NCBI GenBank assembly: GCA_934477125.1
Contig: CAKSOL010000003.1
Span: 62,001-126,000, forward strand
Reading direction: 5' to 3'
Length of the DNA stretch: 64,000 bases
From: an uncultured Eubacteriales bacterium
Lineage (GTDB): Bacteria > Bacillota > Clostridia > Oscillospirales > Acutalibacteraceae
This document shows positions 51,195 to 59,776 of this stretch, in pieces. Under the pieces are notes generated by a model. It was not told the origin of the DNA, searched no databases, and worked only from the letters and a program-made list of their open reading frames with translations. Position 1 is the first letter of the stretch. Each line of letters begins with the position of its first letter. The position numbers were made by a program, and so were the translations under genes.

Positions 51195-53015
51195 TTGGTA
51201 AAGGCAAAAAAAAACAGAATTTTTATTGACGGCAGGGAAACGCAGATAATGAGCGGAGCGATGCATTATTTCAGAACCCTTCCGGAGCAATGGCGGGACC
51301 GTCTTTCAAAGCTTAAAGCGGCTGGCTTTAATACGGTAGAAACCTACTGCTGCTGGAATTTGCATGAGCCTCGCGAAGGCGAGTATTGCTTTGAGGGTAT
51401 GCTTGATGTGGAGCGGTTCATAGAAACGGCAAGAGAAGAAGGGCTGTATGTTATTGTCCGCCCCGGTCCGTACATATGCAGCGAATGGGATCTCGGCGGA
51501 CTTCCGGCTTGGCTGCTCAGAAATGACGGAATACAGCTGCGCAGCTGCCAGCCCGAATATTTCGACAGAGCCGAAAGATATATCAGAAGGCTGATGTCTT
51601 ATATAACTCCGCATTTACAAACAAGGGGCGGAAATGTTATTATGGTAGCAGCCGAAAATGAATACGGCTCCTTTTCAAATTCGCGGGAATATATGAACAA
51701 ATGCTTCAAATTGCTCCTTGACTGCGGTGTTGACGTTCCGATTTTTACGGCAGACGGGCATACTCCGCTGACCTTATGCGGCGGAACGGTAAACGGAGCA
51801 ATTCCGGGGCTTGATTTCGGTTTCGGCAACGGTGTTCTTGCGGAGCATACCGAATGGGTAAGGAAAAATTATCCGGAAATGCCCATATTCCATGTCGAGC
51901 ATTGGATAGGCGGAACCCTGAGGTGGGGCTTGAATCCGCCGAAATATCCTAAGGAATCTGTTGCAAACGAGGTTCGGTATCAGCTTGAAAACAATATAGG
52001 ATTTAACCTTTATATGTTCCACGGGGGAACAAATTTCGGATTTATGAGCGGCGCTAATGCTTTTACCTGCGACAGGGAAAACCGTATGAAGGTAAAGTAT
52101 TTTTCCGACTGCACGAGCTACGACTGCGATGCTCCGCTCAACGAATACGGCGATATTACTCCGAAATACGAGGCTTTGCAGGAGGTTATGTCGCAGTATT
52201 CCGGAAAAACGCTTGAAAGACCCGAATCTGTAAAAACACAGAATATAGGCGAGGTAAGACTTGAAAAATCCGTTTCTCTGTTTGATAGTCTCGGCGATAT
52301 AGCGGACAGATTTTCGGATGAGTTCGCAAGGAATATGGAGCATTATTCTCAGGATTACGGCTATATTCTTTACCGGACCCATATCAAGCCCGGTCAGCAG
52401 CTTTCGATTTTGGGACTTAAAGACGTTTTCGACAGGACCCATATTTATTTCAACGGAATTGAACGCGGAACAATATACCGCAATGACGAAAAGCAATATC
52501 TTGAAAACGTCGATTGGCTGAACGAGGGCGGAGTCCTGGAGCTTTTGGTGGAAAACCGGGGACGCGTTAATTTCGGTCCGGATATGCTCCGCGGCGAGCG
52601 GAAGGGAATATGCGGATATGTCTTTGTTATGGACAAAGTGGGTGTTAAGCAGATACTTTCCGGCTGGGAAATTTATACATTGCCTATGAATAAGCTCGGT
52701 AATCTTAAATATAACGGCAGCAGGCGTTTGCCGGCGTTTTTTACCGGAGAATTTAAGGCAGAGGAAAAAAAGGACTGCTTTGTTCACCTTGATAACTTTA
52801 CAAAGGGCTTTGTTACGGTGAACGGCTTTAATCTGGGACGCTTTTGGAATATCGGTCCGCAGCTTTCGCTGTATTTGCCGTGGCCGTTATTGAAAGAAAA
52901 TAATGAAATCACGGTTTTTGAAGAGGAAAGCTGTACCGAGCCTGCTGTGTATTTAAGGGATTATCATATACTGAACGACGGCTCCAGCTTTTCCAAGGCA
53001 AAGCCTACGGTATAA
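51195..53015 (+). CDS. Beta-galactosidase, glycoside hydrolase family 35
   Basis: This 606-residue GH35 enzyme starts at TTG, with aggagg 7 nt before it and no ATG alternative nearby. TIM-barrel blocks are MHYFRTLPEQWRDRL, NTVETYCCWNLHEP, RPGPYICSEWDLGGLPAWLL, the acid/base Glu156 in AENEYG, and the presumed nucleophile Glu235 in HVEHWIGG. MFHGGTNFGFMSG and C-terminal jelly-roll domains (GFVTVNGFNLGRFWNIGPQ) follow. The nucleophile block differs from the usual E-F/Y-W. There is no signal peptide, so it is cytoplasmic. It heads the second transport module, implying a beta-galactose-containing substrate. Confidence 0.92.
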   Translation: MVKAKKNRIFIDGRETQIMSGAMHYFRTLPEQWRDRLSKLKAAGFNTVETYCCWNLHEPREGEYCFEGMLDVERFIETAREEGLYVIVRPGPYICSEWDLGGLPAWLLRNDGIQLRSCQPEYFDRAERYIRRLMSYITPHLQTRGGNVIMVAAENEYGSFSNSREYMNKCFKLLLDCGVDVPIFTADGHTPLTLCGGTVNGAIPGLDFGFGNGVLAEHTEWVRKNYPEMPIFHVEHWIGGTLRWGLNPPKYPKESVANEVRYQLENNIGFNLYMFHGGTNFGFMSGANAFTCDRENRMKVKYFSDCTSYDCDAPLNEYGDITPKYEALQEVMSQYSGKTLERPESVKTQNIGEVRLEKSVSLFDSLGDIADRFSDEFARNMEHYSQDYGYILYRTHIKPGQQLSILGLKDVFDRTHIYFNGIERGTIYRNDEKQYLENVDWLNEGGVLELLVENRGRVNFGPDMLRGERKGICGYVFVMDKVGVKQILSGWEIYTLPMNKLGNLKYNGSRRLPAFFTGEFKAEEKKDCFVHLDNFTKGFVTVNGFNLGRFWNIGPQLSLYLPWPLLKENNEITVFEEESCTEPAVYLRDYHILNDGSSFSKAKPTV

Positions 53016-53054
53016 GCCGGCGGATTTTAAATGCGGAGAAAGGAATGGTGACAA

Positions 53055-55865
53055 ATGAAAAAATCGGTGTCGGTTTTGCTAACGGTGATTTTAACGGCGG
53101 CAGCAGTCTTTTTACCCGCAGGCGTATCTTCAAGCGCCGAAAATTCGTATAATACATATTCTGAAAATATTCAAATTCCTCACAATGAGTTTGAAAAGAA
53201 AATTCCTCTCAATATTTCAGATACTCAGCTGTCCGGCGGAGCGGAATTTAATCCCGACGGCTCTGTTGCATTTTTGGAGGATGAATCCGCGGCTGAGATT
53301 TCGTTTATTGCAGATAAAGACACTTCGGGATATATTGAGCTTACCTATATTCCAAAGGCAGACAGCAGCTATATAAGCTCGTCGGTGGGAATAGAGGTAA
53401 ACGGCGCCTATCCTTTCAGCGAAAGCAGAGAGCTTTCTCTATATCACCGCTGGAAACAGGGGGAGCGCAAAAAAGACAAACGCGGAAACGAAACGCTTTT
53501 GTCGGCTGAGGTCATAAGCGATAAAACGGCTGCATTGCTGTCCGACCCGACAGGAAGAATCGGCGAGCCGCTGATATTCTCGTTTGTCAGCGGAGAAAAC
53601 CGCTTGAAAATCACGGCTCACACCGGGAATTTTTCTCTTTGTAAAATAAGTCTTATAGGTGCGCGAAAATCGGACAGCTATAAGGAGTATATCGGGAATC
53701 TGACCGACGCTTCGGATACGGAAAACCAAAAGACGGTTTTGGAGGCTGAGGATTATCTTGAGGCGTCCGATTCCACTCTTTCGCCCGATTATGATAAAAG
53801 TAACGCGGCAACCTCGCCGAATGACCCGAATGTATTGGTTTATAATATGATTTCCGGCGATAAGTATTCCGCGAGCGGTCAATGGCTTATGTGGGAATTT
53901 ACGCCTGGCGAAACCGGATTGTATAATATCGGGCTTCGCGTCCGGCAAAATGACAAAAGCGGATTTTCGGTTACCCGCCGACTGCTTATAAACGACAGCC
54001 TGCCCTTTAGTGAATGTAACACAATTTCCCTTCCCTATTCTAAGGACTGGTATATCAAAACACTCGGCGAAGAAGAAGCATATTCCTTTTATTTTGAAAA
54101 GGGAAAGACCTATCAGATTAAGCTTGAGGTTACTCCGGGTGCGTTTTCGGACATTACCGTCAGGGCGGATAATATTATTTATGAGCTGAATTCGCTTTAC
54201 CGCAGCGTAATAATGGTAGCCGGAACCGACCCCGATAACTACCGCGATTATCAGCTTGATAAGGTTATTGCCGGTTTTGACGGCAAAATTAAGGGTCTGA
54301 TATCGGAGCTTGAAGGGCTGATTGAGGAAATAAAGCAGAAAAACGGCGGAAAATCGGGAAGTATGCTTTCATCACTCCATTCTCTCATAAACCGCCTTGA
54401 ATCGGTTGAGAAGGAGCCTGATTTATTGGCAAAAAGCTCTGCCTCCTTCAAAAGCGACATACAATCGTTTTCTTCATGGAATCAGGATGCAAAGGAACAG
54501 CCGTTAGACCTCGATTATATTGTTATATACTCTCCGAATACGGAAAAACCGAAAGCAAATTACGGATTTTTTAAAAGCCTGCTGTACAGAATAAAGCGTA
54601 CAGCCGCTTCATTCGCAGATGATTACGGGGTTGTCGGCGATGCTTTCGATGAAAGCGAAACGCTTGACGTATGGCTTACAACCGGACGCGAGCAAATGAA
54701 TATAATCAAAAGGCTTTCGGATAATTCCTTTTCAGGAGAAAGCAATATACCCGTTAATATTTCGCTTGTCACCGTAGATATCCGTACTGCCGTTCTTTCG
54801 GGTACGGCGCCTGACGCTTCATTGTTTTTATCAAGCGATATGGCGGTAAATCTGGCAATACGCGGCGCGGTTGTTGATTTGACCGGGATGAGCGGTTATT
54901 CGGAGGCTGCGAAAAATTTCCCCGATAATTCGGTTGTTCCGTTTACATATAAAAACGGCTGCTATGCCTTGCCGCTTAGCGAAACCTTTAATATGATGTT
55001 CGTCAGAACCGATATACTTGATGAGCTTGAAATCGGAATACCTGATACCTGGGATGAATTTTATCAGGCGGCTACGGTTTTGCAAAGGAATAATCTGGAG
55101 GTCGGCATACCCTCGAATATAGGTATGTTTGCAACCCTGCTTTTTCAGTACGGCGGTTCATTCTATAACGATGACCTTTCAGGCACGGCGTTTAACAGCG
55201 AGGCGGCTATAACGGCGTTTAAAATGTGGACGGGACTTTTCTCGCGGTACGGCTTTCCGCTGACATATGATTTTTATAATCGGTTCAGCTCCGGAGAAAT
55301 GCCGCTTGCGATTGCCGATTATACGCAATATCTTAAAGTTCAGGCAGCGTCTCCAGAGCTTTCGGGACGCTGGAAAATGGCGCTTGTTCCGGGCGTTAAA
55401 AGGGATGACGGAACAATAGACAGAACGCTCTGCATAAGCGCTGCAACCGGTGCGGACACAAGCCCCGGACTTGCGCAATCGGTTACCTGCGGCGTAATTT
55501 TCAGCGGCTCAGAGAAAAAAGAAAAGGCATGGGAGTTCCTTAAATGGTTCACATCCGATAAAATCCAAACCGAATACGGCAGACAGGTAGAAGCGGCGCT
55601 CGGTTCGATTTCGCGCTATACCCCGGCAAACAGTACTGCTTTTGCCAACCTTGCCTGGTCAAGAGAAGAAAAGAGCTTGCTTAACGAGCAGATGGGATAT
55701 ATAAAGCACCTGAACGAAATATCAGGTAATTACAGCGTTACGCGCGAGCTTACCAATGCTTTCAGACGGGTGGTATACGATAATGCAAATCCGACAGATA
55801 CCATTTATACATATAATAAACGGATAAACAAGGAGCTTGCCCGTAAACGGGAAAATAATAAATAG
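53055..55865 (+). CDS. Large secreted solute-binding protein with N-terminal beta-sandwich domains
   Basis: This 936-residue paralogue of 24665-27391 has a Sec signal (GVSSSAENS, about residue 30) without lipobox. Two beta-rich domains follow (~40-205; ~225-375, with ETGLYNIGLRVRQND and KGKTYQIKLEVTPGAFSDITVRADNI in blocks), then a helical segment (~390-470). The family-1 solute-binding domain is at ~535-930 (LDVWLTTGREQMN, SGTAPDASLFLSSDMAVNLAIRG, KNGCYALPLSETFNMMFVRTDIL, AWEFLKWFTSD). It is co-directional with GH35 and its permease pair. The size is about double that of ordinary SBPs. Confidence 0.85.
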   Translation: MKKSVSVLLTVILTAAAVFLPAGVSSSAENSYNTYSENIQIPHNEFEKKIPLNISDTQLSGGAEFNPDGSVAFLEDESAAEISFIADKDTSGYIELTYIPKADSSYISSSVGIEVNGAYPFSESRELSLYHRWKQGERKKDKRGNETLLSAEVISDKTAALLSDPTGRIGEPLIFSFVSGENRLKITAHTGNFSLCKISLIGARKSDSYKEYIGNLTDASDTENQKTVLEAEDYLEASDSTLSPDYDKSNAATSPNDPNVLVYNMISGDKYSASGQWLMWEFTPGETGLYNIGLRVRQNDKSGFSVTRRLLINDSLPFSECNTISLPYSKDWYIKTLGEEEAYSFYFEKGKTYQIKLEVTPGAFSDITVRADNIIYELNSLYRSVIMVAGTDPDNYRDYQLDKVIAGFDGKIKGLISELEGLIEEIKQKNGGKSGSMLSSLHSLINRLESVEKEPDLLAKSSASFKSDIQSFSSWNQDAKEQPLDLDYIVIYSPNTEKPKANYGFFKSLLYRIKRTAASFADDYGVVGDAFDESETLDVWLTTGREQMNIIKRLSDNSFSGESNIPVNISLVTVDIRTAVLSGTAPDASLFLSSDMAVNLAIRGAVVDLTGMSGYSEAAKNFPDNSVVPFTYKNGCYALPLSETFNMMFVRTDILDELEIGIPDTWDEFYQAATVLQRNNLEVGIPSNIGMFATLLFQYGGSFYNDDLSGTAFNSEAAITAFKMWTGLFSRYGFPLTYDFYNRFSSGEMPLAIADYTQYLKVQAASPELSGRWKMALVPGVKRDDGTIDRTLCISAATGADTSPGLAQSVTCGVIFSGSEKKEKAWEFLKWFTSDKIQTEYGRQVEAALGSISRYTPANSTAFANLAWSREEKSLLNEQMGYIKHLNEISGNYSVTRELTNAFRRVVYDNANPTDTIYTYNKRINKELARKRENNK

Positions 55866-55883
55866 GGTGGCGACAGAATTGCT

Positions 55884-56786
55884 ATGAAGAAAAAAAGTGT
55901 CTTTAAAAGGATGGCTCGGTATAAAGCCTGCTACCTTATGCTTTTGCCGTTTTATTTAATATTTACCGTGTTTGTTATAGCGCCTATCGTTATTGCCGTT
56001 TTCTTCAGCTTTACCGATTTCAATATGCTTCAGATGCCGCATTTTGAAGGCTTAAAAAACTATGCAGAGCTGTTTTTTGATGACGACGTGTTCCTTACGG
56101 CGGTGAGAAACACTCTTATCTTTGCCGTTATAACAGGACCTGTAAGCTATTTCGCCTGCCTGTTCTTTGCCTGGATGATAAATGAGCTGCCCAAAACGGC
56201 AAGAGCGGTTATGACCTTTATCTTTTATGCCCCGTCAATGTCGGGAATGCTTTATGTTATCTGGGCTTATATCTTTTCGGGCGATATGTACGGCTTGCTG
56301 AACCAAATACTTATGTCGCTCAATATTATCCGGGAACCGATACAATGGCTTACAAACACGAACACGGTTCTGCCCGTAATAATAATCGTTCAAATATGGA
56401 TGAGTCTCGGAACATCATTCCTTGCCTTTATTGCAGGACTCCAAAATGTTGATTACAGTCTGTATGAGGCAGGAGCCGTTGACGGAATACGCAACAGAAT
56501 TCAAGAGCTTATTTATATTACCCTGCCGTCTATGGGACCGCAGCTGCTGTTCAGCGCGGTAATGCAGATAAGCGCGGCTTTTTCGGTAAGCAGCGTTTGT
56601 ATGGTGCTTGCAGGCTTCCCGTCAACGGATAACGCAGCCCTTACGGTTGTAACTCATGCTTACGATTACGGAATGGTGCGTTTTGAAATGGGGTACGCCT
56701 GCTGCATAACGGTTGTATTGTTTGTAGTTATGATAAGCGTAAACGGCGCCATACAAAGGCTGATTACAAAATTTTCTGCGGGATGA
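55884..56786 (+). CDS. Carbohydrate ABC transporter permease, MalF type
   Basis: This 300-residue permease has six membrane segments and an EAA loop YEAGAVDGIRNRIQELIYITLP. It is the module-B counterpart of 27403-28329, sharing the IIREPIQWL-type and IQIWMSLG-type blocks. It lies 18 bp after the long SBP gene. It pairs with the following MalG-type gene. Confidence 0.92.
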   Translation: MKKKSVFKRMARYKACYLMLLPFYLIFTVFVIAPIVIAVFFSFTDFNMLQMPHFEGLKNYAELFFDDDVFLTAVRNTLIFAVITGPVSYFACLFFAWMINELPKTARAVMTFIFYAPSMSGMLYVIWAYIFSGDMYGLLNQILMSLNIIREPIQWLTNTNTVLPVIIIVQIWMSLGTSFLAFIAGLQNVDYSLYEAGAVDGIRNRIQELIYITLPSMGPQLLFSAVMQISAAFSVSSVCMVLAGFPSTDNAALTVVTHAYDYGMVRFEMGYACCITVVLFVVMISVNGAIQRLITKFSAG

Positions 56787-56799
56787 GGAGCGCTGAACA

Positions 56800-57660
56800 G
56801 TGAAATTCAAAAAATCTAAAACCGGTGTGGCGAGATCAACCGGCGGAGACATTGCGGTGCTTGTGATATTGCTCCTTTTCGGCGCCTTTATGATGCTGCC
56901 GTTCATATATTCGGTTGTGCAGTCATTTAAGCCTACCGAGGAAATATTCGTATATCCTCCTAAATTTTTTGTGCGCAATCCCACAACCGAGAATTACCGC
57001 ACCCTGTCTCAGCTTACCGACAGCTTATGGATACCCTTTGACCGATATCTTGTAAACAGTATTATTGTAACCGTTGCCGGAACCGGGGCAAACCTTGCTT
57101 TCAGCTCTATGGCGGCATTCGTGCTTGCAAAATATAATTTTCCCGGACATAAATGGCTGTTTAAGCTGGTAGTTACCGCGCTGCTTTTCAGCGGACCGGT
57201 AACGGCGCTGCCGCAATATATCATTATGTCAAAGCTCGGTCTTATCAATACGCTTTGGGCGATAATAATACCGGCTGCCGGAACGCCTCTCGGTCTTTTT
57301 CTGATGAAAAATTTTATGACGCAGATACCCGATACCATGCTTGAGGCGGCAACTATCGACGGCGCAGGCATATTTACCACCTTTTATAAAATATGTATGC
57401 CGCTTGTAAAGCCGGCGGTGCTGACGCTGATAATATTCTCGTTCCAGGGACTTTGGAATTCAACGGGCGGCAGCTTTATATATGAGGAGGAGTGGAAGCT
57501 TTTGCCGACTATATTAAGCGATGTCGCAGCTTCCGGAATAGCGCGGGTCGGCGCCGCTTCCGCCGCATCGGTGCTTATGATGATACCGCCCTGTGTGCTT
57601 TTTATACTTATGGAAAGCAGGATAGTGGAAACAATGGCATTTTCGGGAATTAAGGGTTAA
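56800..57660 (+). CDS. Carbohydrate ABC transporter permease, MalG type
   Basis: This 286-residue permease begins at GTG with a gaggag site 9 nt upstream. It has six hydrophobic segments, the EAA loop LEAATIDGAGIFTTFYKICMP and the terminal METMAFSGIKG-type ending. It is paralogous to 28409-29275, which holds the same position in module A. Confidence 0.92.
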   Translation: MKFKKSKTGVARSTGGDIAVLVILLLFGAFMMLPFIYSVVQSFKPTEEIFVYPPKFFVRNPTTENYRTLSQLTDSLWIPFDRYLVNSIIVTVAGTGANLAFSSMAAFVLAKYNFPGHKWLFKLVVTALLFSGPVTALPQYIIMSKLGLINTLWAIIIPAAGTPLGLFLMKNFMTQIPDTMLEAATIDGAGIFTTFYKICMPLVKPAVLTLIIFSFQGLWNSTGGSFIYEEEWKLLPTILSDVAASGIARVGAASAASVLMMIPPCVLFILMESRIVETMAFSGIKG

Positions 57661-57663
57661 ACG

Positions 57664-59766
57664 GTGAAGGCTATGAGAAAGAAAAAATATTCAGCAGCAT
57701 TAGCTTTAATTATTGTTTTGCTGACAGCTGCGGGAACGCTTACGGTAAATGCCGCAACTCCTTATAAATCATATAATTATGACAGCAGCGGAAACGCCGT
57801 GCAGACGCCCGATATTTATCAGCCGGATTTTGTTTTGAGCGGCGACTCAATCGGAACCGGAGAATTTATAGAGCCTGCTGATATTTATGCCGACGGCGAT
57901 GATTTATACATTCTTGATTCGGGAAACAACCGCATAGTGGTTTACGATATCTCAGCCGGTTCGGTAAACGAAATATCGGTTAAAAACGGCGAGGGTACTG
58001 CCGAGCTGAAAAAAGCCTCCGGTATATACGCTGCCAACGGTATTATTTATGTTGCGGATTCGGGCAATCAATGCGTCTGGTGCGTGAACGGACAGGGCGA
58101 CGCTGTTAAGAAAATCACAAAACCGGAGTCGGAGTATTTTAGCAGCGCCGCAGAATTCCTGCCGCGGAAGATTACGGGAGACTCAGTCGGAAATCTGTAT
58201 GTTCAGTGTACCGGAATATATGAGGGCCTTGCGATTTTTGATACGGAATATGCTTTTAAAGGCTTTTTTGCCGGCGAGCGCGTTGAAACCACCTCCCAGA
58301 TATTGCAGAGCTATTTTTGGAAACAGTTTATGACCAAGGAGCAGCGGGAGGCAATGTCTAATTATGTTCCTACCGAAATTTTAAATATGGATATGAGCGG
58401 AGATAACTTTTTATATACCGTAACTCCGGGGCGTATTATTTCGGGCAGGGGCTATAAGGAAACAGCCGACAGTATCCGCTGCCTTAATCCCAAGGGGGTC
58501 GATATTCTCGAAAGCAGTATGCCGCCTGAGGTTATGTCCTCATTTGAGGCGGACAGCAGATATCTGAACTATGTTGATATAGTATACGGCAGCGACGGTT
58601 TTATAAGCGTTATTGATAACCGCAGGGGACGTATATGTCAATTCGATGAGAATATGTGTCTTATTACCGCTTTCGGCGGAATCGGCTCTTATGCGGGTAC
58701 CTTTTATTCACCCTGCGCTATTGAGGAAGTGAACGGCAGGCTCGCGGTATTGGATTCCCAAAAATGCAATATTACGTTTTTTTCTCTTACTTCGACCGGT
58801 AAAAAGGTTCATAATGCGCTGAAACAGTATAACAGCGGTAATTATTCGGAATCTCTTGAGCCATGGAAAGAGGTAATAGAGGAAAACCCGGAATTTCAGC
58901 TTGCTTATATCGGAATCGGCAACGCTCTTTTTAACGAGGGAAGCTATAAGGAAGCAATGAAATATTATGAGCTCGGAAAATATTCCGAGGGATATTCAAA
59001 TGCATTTCACGAATACCGCGTCGAGGCTATGCGGAATAGCTACGGCATATTATTTGTTTTTATTGCCGCAGCGGCGGTAATATTCATATCATTGAGAATA
59101 TACCGCAAAAAAAGGATAAGCACCGGTAAAAAAGCATTGGCTGAATATTCCGGCGGCGGGCTTATGATGTATTCCGTATGTCATCCGTTTAACGGCTTTG
59201 ATGAAATGAGGGTAAAAAAGAAAGGCTCGCTGTGGTTTGCGTTTGCCGTACTTGCCTTACTGATTATTTTGGGTGTAGCCGAGCAGCAGTATTTCGGCAA
59301 AGCCTTTGTTATGGCGGAGGAAGGAAAAACAAACATACTGATTATTGCCGCCGTGAGAATTGCCGTTGTGCTGCTTTTTGTTGTTTCCAACTGGGCGTTC
59401 AGCGTTCTTTTGGACGGTAAGGCTGCATTTTTGCAGATATGCCTGTTTACGTCGGTTGCGCTGGTTCCGTATATCGGAGCAGGACTTTTAAGGGTGATTT
59501 TAAGCCATTTCTTTACTGCCAACGAGGGCGTATTCCTTTCGCTTATTCTTTCGGTCGGAATTATCTGGAGCTTTGCCGTGCTTATGTCGGCTTTTTCTGT
59601 GTTCCACGAATATGAGATAGGCAAATCTGTTTTAATAGTGATTGTTACGGTAATAGGAATGATTCTTATTGCGGTTTTGGGCTTTCTTATGTATAACCTT
59701 GTTCAGACAGTTTTAGAAACCTTCAAAACCGTTTTCAGTGAAATTATCTTCAGAATAAATACATAA
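57664..59766 (+). CDS. Membrane protein: beta-propeller (NHL-like), TPR and Yip1 domains
   Basis: This 700-residue paralogue of 29306-31444 starts at GTG 57664; the ATG at 57673 is an alternative. It has a signal sequence (to ~30) and NHL-like propeller repeats to ~390 (PADIYADGDDLYILDSGNNRIVVYD in repeat units, GIYAANGIIYVADSGNQCVW, YGSDGFISVIDN). TPR units follow near 390-450 (YNSGNYSESLEPWKEVI; FNEGSYKEAMKYYELGK), one membrane helix near 460-478, then a Yip1-like five-helix region. The same fusion in both modules, always between permeases and a DUF5696 lipoprotein, suggests a conserved accessory role in uptake or sensing. Confidence 0.8.
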   Translation: MKAMRKKKYSAALALIIVLLTAAGTLTVNAATPYKSYNYDSSGNAVQTPDIYQPDFVLSGDSIGTGEFIEPADIYADGDDLYILDSGNNRIVVYDISAGSVNEISVKNGEGTAELKKASGIYAANGIIYVADSGNQCVWCVNGQGDAVKKITKPESEYFSSAAEFLPRKITGDSVGNLYVQCTGIYEGLAIFDTEYAFKGFFAGERVETTSQILQSYFWKQFMTKEQREAMSNYVPTEILNMDMSGDNFLYTVTPGRIISGRGYKETADSIRCLNPKGVDILESSMPPEVMSSFEADSRYLNYVDIVYGSDGFISVIDNRRGRICQFDENMCLITAFGGIGSYAGTFYSPCAIEEVNGRLAVLDSQKCNITFFSLTSTGKKVHNALKQYNSGNYSESLEPWKEVIEENPEFQLAYIGIGNALFNEGSYKEAMKYYELGKYSEGYSNAFHEYRVEAMRNSYGILFVFIAAAAVIFISLRIYRKKRISTGKKALAEYSGGGLMMYSVCHPFNGFDEMRVKKKGSLWFAFAVLALLIILGVAEQQYFGKAFVMAEEGKTNILIIAAVRIAVVLLFVVSNWAFSVLLDGKAAFLQICLFTSVALVPYIGAGLLRVILSHFFTANEGVFLSLILSVGIIWSFAVLMSAFSVFHEYEIGKSVLIVIVTVIGMILIAVLGFLMYNLVQTVLETFKTVFSEIIFRINT

Positions 59767-59776
59767 GGGGGCGGCT

